A DNA stretch of 9,929 nt, taken from Candidatus Shapirobacteria bacterium. GTDB lineage: Bacteria; Patescibacteriota; Microgenomatia; UBA12405. The notes below the pieces were generated by a model, which saw nothing but the letters and a program-made list of their open reading frames with translations, did no database searches and had not been told where the DNA came from. The translations under genes were made by a program, and so were the position numbers. Positions 5,546-9,929 of this stretch are shown here, piece by piece (the stretch's first letter is position 1; each line of letters starts with the position of its first letter). Location: contig QMND01000014.1 of NCBI GenBank assembly GCA_003647605.1, positions 1 through 9,929 on the forward strand, given 5' to 3'.

Positions 5546-6709
5546 TTAGTTAACTATCCACCATTTGAATTCGATGTTTTGGGGATAGGGAGTGTTGAGG
5601 CCGACGACGAAGGAGTCGGCTGATTTGGAAATAAGTTGTAGTGATTGATTTTTACCTCCTTTGGTAATAGTTAGATAGACTTGAGAAGATGTTTTTAATT
5701 GGCTATTTTGAATAGTAATGGTTGTTTGGTTAGCGGGTAAGGTGCTTTGGCCCGATAAAGCATTGGATTGGTTGATATTATCTAAACTAATTTTTTTATC
5801 TTGTCGAGGAGAGGCAATAATTAGACCAGTGTCGGAAGTGTTGGTGGCTTGAAGTAGAGGTGAGTCGTCGGTGGCAGGTGATAGAGAGGGAAGATCGAGA
5901 TGAGGAGATGGTTTTTGGCTGGTGGTGGAGTTTGATTGTTTGGCTTGGGCTACAAGTTTTTCCAGAGACTTTTTTTGAGAGACTAATTGAGTTTTTTGTT
6001 GAGGATCACTAACAAGGGGAATAAGCTGTTGATATGTTTGGATGGCTTGGGATAGTAGGCCTGTTTGTTGTTGGATTTTGGCCAGATCATAAAAGTTTTG
6101 GGCCTTGGTTGGTTCTAAAACTGTGGTTTTAGATAGATAGCGAAGAGTGTTGGTAGCATCGCCCTTTTTGGCAAATAGGGAGGCTAGATTTTTAGCAATG
6201 GAAGCTGACTGTGGGTTGAGTTGGAAGGCTTTACTAAAGTCAGAGATAGCTTGGTTGATAAATTGGGGTTGGGAATCGATAAGAGCTTGATAAATGCTGG
6301 CTCGTTGTTGCCAACTTCGATAATCTTGAGGAAAGTTTTTGATGGCTTGGGTGGCTTCTAGAATAGATTGGTTAAGCAAAGAAGCTATTTTTGGTTGAGA
6401 TGGATGGTCCTGTTGCTGTTGTTGCAGAGCTTGGGAAAAAAATTGTTGAGAAGCGAGGAGGTAGTGTTGAATAGATTTGGGTGTTTGAGTGGGGTTGGGA
6501 AAATTTTGACTAGATATAGGTGTGGGGATAGGTGTGGCGAAGTTGTTTTTTTGTTTAAATAAGATAAGTCCACCAAAAGATAGAAGAGTAAGACCAGATA
6601 TGGACAGGAGAGGTAAAAATTTGTGGTTGGAATTGGTTGTGTTTTTGGTTGGAGTATAGATACCTAAGGATTGGAGTTGTTTGATTTGATCAGGATTTAG
6701 TTGAGGCAT
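5546..6709 (-). CDS. Single-pass membrane TPR protein with WWIVN C-terminal domain
   Basis: The product is 387 aa. A polar N-terminus (1-30) is followed by one membrane helix (about 31-51), a Pro/Thr/Ser linker, a glutamine run (96-100) and a TPR-like helical region (about 107-235: 'AISDFSKAFQLNPQSASIAKNLASLFAKKG' and neighbours). Next is a disordered Ser/Thr/Gln-rich linker (about 255-322) and a C-terminal domain (about 323-387) ending WWIVN. That last domain matches the end of the fibre protein encoded 16 bases upstream: LP.N.T, then VYLT, then NQ, then AD.F, then TP, then WWI.N. TPRs mediate protein contacts, so this may be a membrane partner in displaying or assembling the fibre. ATG 6709 has no Shine-Dalgarno; TATACT ends six bases before it. 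The high Gln/Asn/Thr/Ser/Pro content fits the strong strand composition skew. Confidence 0.75.
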   Translation of the reverse strand: MPQLNPDQIKQLQSLGIYTPTKNTTNSNHKFLPLLSISGLTLLSFGGLILFKQKNNFATPIPTPISSQNFPNPTQTPKSIQHYLLASQQFFSQALQQQQQDHPSQPKIASLLNQSILEATQAIKNFPQDYRSWQQRASIYQALIDSQPQFINQAISDFSKAFQLNPQSASIAKNLASLFAKKGDATNTLRYLSKTTVLEPTKAQNFYDLAKIQQQTGLLSQAIQTYQQLIPLVSDPQQKTQLVSQKKSLEKLVAQAKQSNSTTSQKPSPHLDLPSLSPATDDSPLLQATNTSDTGLIIASPRQDKKISLDNINQSNALSGQSTLPANQTTITIQNSQLKTSSQVYLTITKGGKNQSLQLISKSADSFVVGLNTPYPQNIEFKWWIVN

Positions 6710-6714
6710 ATTTA

Positions 6715-6720
6715 AGTATA
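6715..6720 (-). promoter_or_regulatory. -10-like box directly before the TPR gene start
   Basis: TATACT (minus strand, 6720-6715) lies six bases before ATG 6709, within the 16-base gap after the fibre gene. That is the spacing expected for a leaderless transcript. A -35 box at 17-18 bases is not recognisable (TGGTGG), so read-through from the fibre gene is also likely. Confidence 0.3.
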
Positions 6721-6725
6721 TAAGA

Positions 6726-9700
6726 TTAGTTGATTATCCACCAGTTAATATCTAAAGGATTATTTAGAGGGGTGTCGATGGCGATGGTGAAATGGTCGTC
6801 GGCTTTTTCTTTGATGTAAATAACTTGGTTGTTGGTTGAACCTTGAGGAGTGAGATAAACCATAGAGTTGTCGGTCAGATTGTGGTTGAAGATGACTAGT
6901 TCAGTTTTGTTGGTGGGTAAGGTGGCGGTGCCAGCGGTGGCGTTGGTTTCTAATTTAGCGGAAGTAGTGGCTAAAGTAGACATAGCAGAATCAGCAATAA
7001 TAGTAGAGGAGGCGGTGGCGATGTTGATTTTATTGGCAGTTAGTTGACCGCTGATTGAGGCATTGACGGTTTCGATGAGGTTGGCCATTAGAGATGAGGA
7101 AAATGAAGCAGTGGTGGCTTGGATGTCTTCGGTGTAAATTTGTTGGCTAGAGAGTTGGCCTTGGATGTCCAGGTTGGCATTGATAGTAATGTTGCCACTG
7201 TCGGCAATTAACATGGTGTCACCCAAGAGGTGAATGGTGCCAATGGCTGATGGTTGAATGTAGAGATCAGAATTGGTAGTTTCGATGAGGTTGTCGTGGA
7301 GGGCGATTTGACCGGCTGAGAAAGTACCGGTGACAAAAGCTGAGGCTAGTTGGGTTTGGCCCTGAATTTGGAGTTGACCATGAATAATCATGTCGTTGGA
7401 TAAGCTGAGGTTGCCGTGAATGGTGGCTGAGTCGGAAGCGATTTCGGTGTACCAGTTGTCGGATTGAGCTAGAGTGTCAGATTCGCCTGGCAGGGTGTTG
7501 CCAATATTGCTGACGATTTGAGTAAGTTCGGCTCGGAGGGATGATATTTTATTAGACAAGAGGTCTGAGAATGAACCGTGTTGGCCGACAATATTATCAG
7601 CATAGAGAGTGGAAATGGTGGCGGTTTGGGCCTGGAGGTCGGTGGTAGTTAGGGTGTTGGCGATGTCTAGATTACCGTTGACAACAATGGTGTCGGTGAT
7701 GTCAGATAGGGGAGAGATGGTGGTAGTTTTAATATTTTTGGTTTTGGTGTTTTCAGCAACTAGGTTTTTGGTAATAATATTGGTGGCTGACAGGAAGGAG
7801 GTTTTGATTTTGGCTGAGGCTAGTTGGGCAAATTGAGATATGCGGGTGACTTGTTGACCTAGTTGGTCGGTTAGAGAATAGGTGGCCGATTCGATTTCGT
7901 TTTTGGTGGCGGTGTAGCCTAGAGAGGCGAGAGTGTTTGGGTCGATGTTGTAGTCGATTTGAAGTTGACCAGTGTTGGTCAGATAAACATCTGGGTCATA
8001 CCAAGAAACATTGACAAAAACCATGATTTTACCAACATAAAAATAATCATTTTCGGTTAGGTTATATTGGGAAATGATATTGGCTTTTGTTTCTGCATCA
8101 AGTGATGATATTGGCACTTTGAAGCAAGGCTTGGTTGGATTAGTGCCGTCATCTTCTGGCCAATTAATTGCGGCTAGTGAGGAAACAGCAGGACAAGATT
8201 GTTTATTCCAGTGTTCCGTTGATTCCAGAGCTTGGCCAACAGTTGGTCCGGCTTTAGTTGCTTTCATTCCAATGCCGGGGAGAGAGGAAGAGGTGATGGG
8301 ATCACCGGCTTGAGAAATACCATTTAGGTTGGTGGTAATTGTTGGTACTTGACCCATCATGCTCATTAGAGCATAGGAATCGTCTTCTTCGTTGGTGTGT
8401 TTATTGTTGCCGACAAAGGCTCCTGTAGTTGAAACTATTCCGATTAATTTGCCGTGATGTTTGTTAATTGTAGAGTTGTTTTTAATAAAAAGTATCTCTC
8501 CCTTTTTAACTATTTCTGAGGTTTTGATATATTCGGCAAAGTCGGCACCCGATGAGTTATAGCGAAGAGTGCCAGTTCCACTACCATCTATACTTCCAAG
8601 AGGGGTAGCACTGTATTTTGAAAAAACAATGAAATCGTCATCATTCCCTGGATTGTTTGAGTTGGTTCCAAGAGTTATAGTCATTCCTCTGACAGAATCT
8701 GAACTCACATCTTTATAATTTTGTATTTTTACTACTGGAGTATGGGATCCAATGGTGTTATAAACATGAAGTTTCTTAGTCGGATTCGCCGTTCCGATGC
8801 CGACGTTACCAGCGTTGAAATATGAAGAGCCACCACTTGTTGCTGCGATAAAATTTCGTGCGTCTCCATCACCAGCAATATACATACCCCATGAGTCTGG
8901 TCCAGGGTCGGTAATAAAGCTGGCGTTGGTGTGGGAATAGCCAATGCCGTACATATTACCAAGACTAGCATCGTTAGGATTATAATTGGAACCTATAGTA
9001 TATATCGGATTAGATTTAGCTGAATTTCCTCCTACACTATTATATGAACCTATTAAATGTCCTTCATTGTGGGCATCTCTTCCATAACCTGTTGCATAAA
9101 TTGTTCCTTCAACATCTAGCTTTGCATCTGGACTTGCATCCCCGATGCCGACGTTGCCGTCTACTATCAGGTTATCGGTTCCTGGATCAGAGGAGCCACC
9201 AACATGAATTCCACCATCAGCTCTAAGGTAGTCAGAAACATATATTTGTCCATTAGCATAAACTTCCCAGCCTCCTGGGTCAGCATTACCACCAAAGTAG
9301 GCTTGCCCATCAACGCCGAGATCATCAGCTATTCTTACCCTTGTTCCGCCGGAGGAATAAATATAATCAGTAGGACTATCTCTTAAGTTGATGTTGCTTC
9401 TTGCCTCAATGAGGTTCTCAGAGTAAAAGGTGCCGCCGTTATTATAGATACCTGTTCTGAATTCAGTAAGAGTGGTGCTTCCATTGACATAACTCCAAAT
9501 CTCAGGATAAGAATTATTGAGGGTAATTGTTAAATGATCGCCAGTGTCTTGGGCGTCTTCAATGTCAATACCGTTAGAAAAAGCTAAGGAAGCATAACCA
9601 TCGTTTCGGTCATAAATACCCCCGTCGTCTGAAAGAATGAGTCCGTGATTTGTTGTATTATCCATGCTGACATAAACATTGCTATCAAATCTTCCTGTGC

Positions 9701-9929
9701 CGGCAACATCTAGTTTTGCGTCAGGGGAGGCATCACCGATGCCGACGTTGCCCGTGGTGTCTATTATCAGCCTTGGCTGGGCTGCTGTGGCATCATAAAT
9801 GACAAATTTATCATCTCCACCGCTATAGCTTACTCCAAGATCCCAATTCCTACTATCACTTGCAATTCTCAACCAGTCCCCAGTTGAACTTCCACCTATT
9901 TGTAGTGTGCGACCTGGGCTCGTCGTCCC
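6726..9929 (-). CDS. Fibre-like surface protein with GIG repeats and ADFAEY domain (N-terminus outside window)
   Basis: The frame is open from the right edge to the stop at 6726 (1067 residues visible; numbering from the edge). It has the look of tail-fibre-like, adhesin-like exported proteins. 'GNVGIG..(S/N)P..KL.V' repeats occur at about 60-75, 258-273 and 375-389. A compact domain follows at about 460-660: ADFAEY (462-467), 'KLIGIVSTTGAFVG' (494-507), 'GDPITSSSLPGIGMKATKAG' (542-561), then 'VGQALE'. It recalls the G2-type self-processing/assembly domain of phage fibres, but I cannot confirm catalytic residues. The only two cysteines seen, 579 and 602, flank its end and may pair. From about 700 to 1000 it is a Thr/Ser/Asn/Ile-rich repeat region likely forming a beta-rich shaft ('LYADNI', 'NLIET', 'GQL' units). 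The last 65 residues form the domain ending WWIIN. A TTG at 9872 is not a plausible start, because upstream codons continue the same protein. Confidence 0.8.
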   Translation of the reverse strand, partial: GTTSPGRTLQIGGSSTGDWLRIASDSRNWDLGVSYSGGDDKFVIYDATAAQPRLIIDTTGNVGIGDASPDAKLDVAGTGRFDSNVYVSMDNTTNHGLILSDDGGIYDRNDGYASLAFSNGIDIEDAQDTGDHLTITLNNSYPEIWSYVNGSTTLTEFRTGIYNNGGTFYSENLIEARSNINLRDSPTDYIYSSGGTRVRIADDLGVDGQAYFGGNADPGGWEVYANGQIYVSDYLRADGGIHVGGSSDPGTDNLIVDGNVGIGDASPDAKLDVEGTIYATGYGRDAHNEGHLIGSYNSVGGNSAKSNPIYTIGSNYNPNDASLGNMYGIGYSHTNASFITDPGPDSWGMYIAGDGDARNFIAATSGGSSYFNAGNVGIGTANPTKKLHVYNTIGSHTPVVKIQNYKDVSSDSVRGMTITLGTNSNNPGNDDDFIVFSKYSATPLGSIDGSGTGTLRYNSSGADFAEYIKTSEIVKKGEILFIKNNSTINKHHGKLIGIVSTTGAFVGNNKHTNEEDDSYALMSMMGQVPTITTNLNGISQAGDPITSSSLPGIGMKATKAGPTVGQALESTEHWNKQSCPAVSSLAAINWPEDDGTNPTKPCFKVPISSLDAETKANIISQYNLTENDYFYVGKIMVFVNVSWYDPDVYLTNTGQLQIDYNIDPNTLASLGYTATKNEIESATYSLTDQLGQQVTRISQFAQLASAKIKTSFLSATNIITKNLVAENTKTKNIKTTTISPLSDITDTIVVNGNLDIANTLTTTDLQAQTATISTLYADNIVGQHGSFSDLLSNKISSLRAELTQIVSNIGNTLPGESDTLAQSDNWYTEIASDSATIHGNLSLSNDMIIHGQLQIQGQTQLASAFVTGTFSAGQIALHDNLIETTNSDLYIQPSAIGTIHLLGDTMLIADSGNITINANLDIQGQLSSQQIYTEDIQATTASFSSSLMANLIETVNASISGQLTANKINIATASSTIIADSAMSTLATTSAKLETNATAGTATLPTNKTELVIFNHNLTDNSMVYLTPQGSTNNQVIYIKEKADDHFTIAIDTPLNNPLDINWWIIN
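7069..7293. repeat. Pair of 15-bp direct repeats in the fibre shaft region
   Basis: GTTTCGATGAGGTTG occurs at 7069-7083 and 7279-7293 in the same frame and encodes the repeated 'NLIET' unit of the shaft. A related 'NLIEA' lies near 9404-9418. It marks the repeat period of this region. Confidence 0.5.
9113..9158. repeat. Intragenic repeat encoding DASPDAKLDV, copy B
   Basis: This is the second copy of the unit at 9707-9752 and encodes the same peptide 'VGIGDASPDAKLDV'. A third, more divergent copy lies at 8769-8809 and encodes 'VGIGTANPTKKLHV'. The high DNA identity of copies A and B suggests recent duplication or conversion. Confidence 0.7.
9707..9752. repeat. Intragenic repeat encoding DASPDAKLDV, copy A
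   Basis: This 46-base unit matches 9113-9158 at most positions, including the identical 15-mer GATGCCGACGTTGCC at its right end. It encodes 'GNVGIGDASPDAKLDV' on the minus strand. It is a protein-level repeat of the fibre stalk rather than a mobile element. Confidence 0.7.

Noticed and set aside
5357..5623. 88-aa plus-strand open frame starting inside the toxin operon promoter
   Set aside because: It runs across the palindromic repeat element and into the antisense of the TPR gene end, begins inside a promoter, and has no recognisable protein features.
9870..9872. TTG as the start of the fibre protein
   Set aside because: The 19 codons before it to the window edge are open and continue the same fibre-like protein (LQIGGSSTGDW), so the real start is outside the window.

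Overview
The window looks like a piece of a Candidate Phyla Radiation (Patescibacteria) genome, most likely a Microgenomates-like lineage. This is inferred from protein style only. The DNA is AT-rich, genes are compact and often lack Shine-Dalgarno sites, and there is a giant surface/fibre protein built from 'GNVGIG..P..KLDV' repeats with an 'ADFAEY' domain and a C-terminus ending in WWIIN, a combination I associate with CPR genomes. TGA is read as stop, most convincingly where the toxin stop overlaps the antitoxin ATG, which argues against the Gracilibacteria/Absconditabacteria code.

Left part, plus strand (1-4534): the last codons of an upstream gene overlap by ATGA with a membrane-anchored LysM-LysM-M23 peptidase (32-1120). 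Next comes an AbiEi/AbiEii-type toxin-antitoxin pair (1175-2456), with its own consensus-like promoter and a palindrome lying over the -10 box. Last is a polytopic membrane protein with an O-antigen-ligase/polymerase-like core and a C-terminal TPR tail (2546-4534).

Middle (4535-5545): a 233-base space between convergent genes holds the most unusual signal in the window. On the minus strand there is a perfect TTGACA-17-TATAAT promoter, followed at the right distance by a sequence of about 60 nt that folds into one bulged hairpin and ends in a U-tract. I read it as a small non-coding RNA gene. A second strong hairpin lies beside it. Then comes a minus-strand BrnT/BrnA-like toxin-antitoxin operon (5327 to 4768), with a palindrome inside its promoter. 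Behind it is a GC-rich, multi-hairpin 'CGTCATTGCGAGGAG' repeat element whose right end appears lost.

Right part, minus strand (5546-9929): a large fibre-like surface protein whose N-terminus lies outside the window, then, 16 bases downstream, a single-pass membrane TPR protein. Both end in the same kind of C-terminal domain (LP.N.T ... VYLT ... WWI.N), which suggests the two products share an assembly, export or anchoring step at the cell envelope.

The plus strand is strongly G- and T-rich from the left edge to about 7980 whichever strand carries the gene. From about 7980 to the right edge this skew largely disappears inside the fibre gene, so the gene looks mosaic. Several genes have a -10-like hexamer 6-8 bases before the start codon and no Shine-Dalgarno, pointing to leaderless mRNAs.
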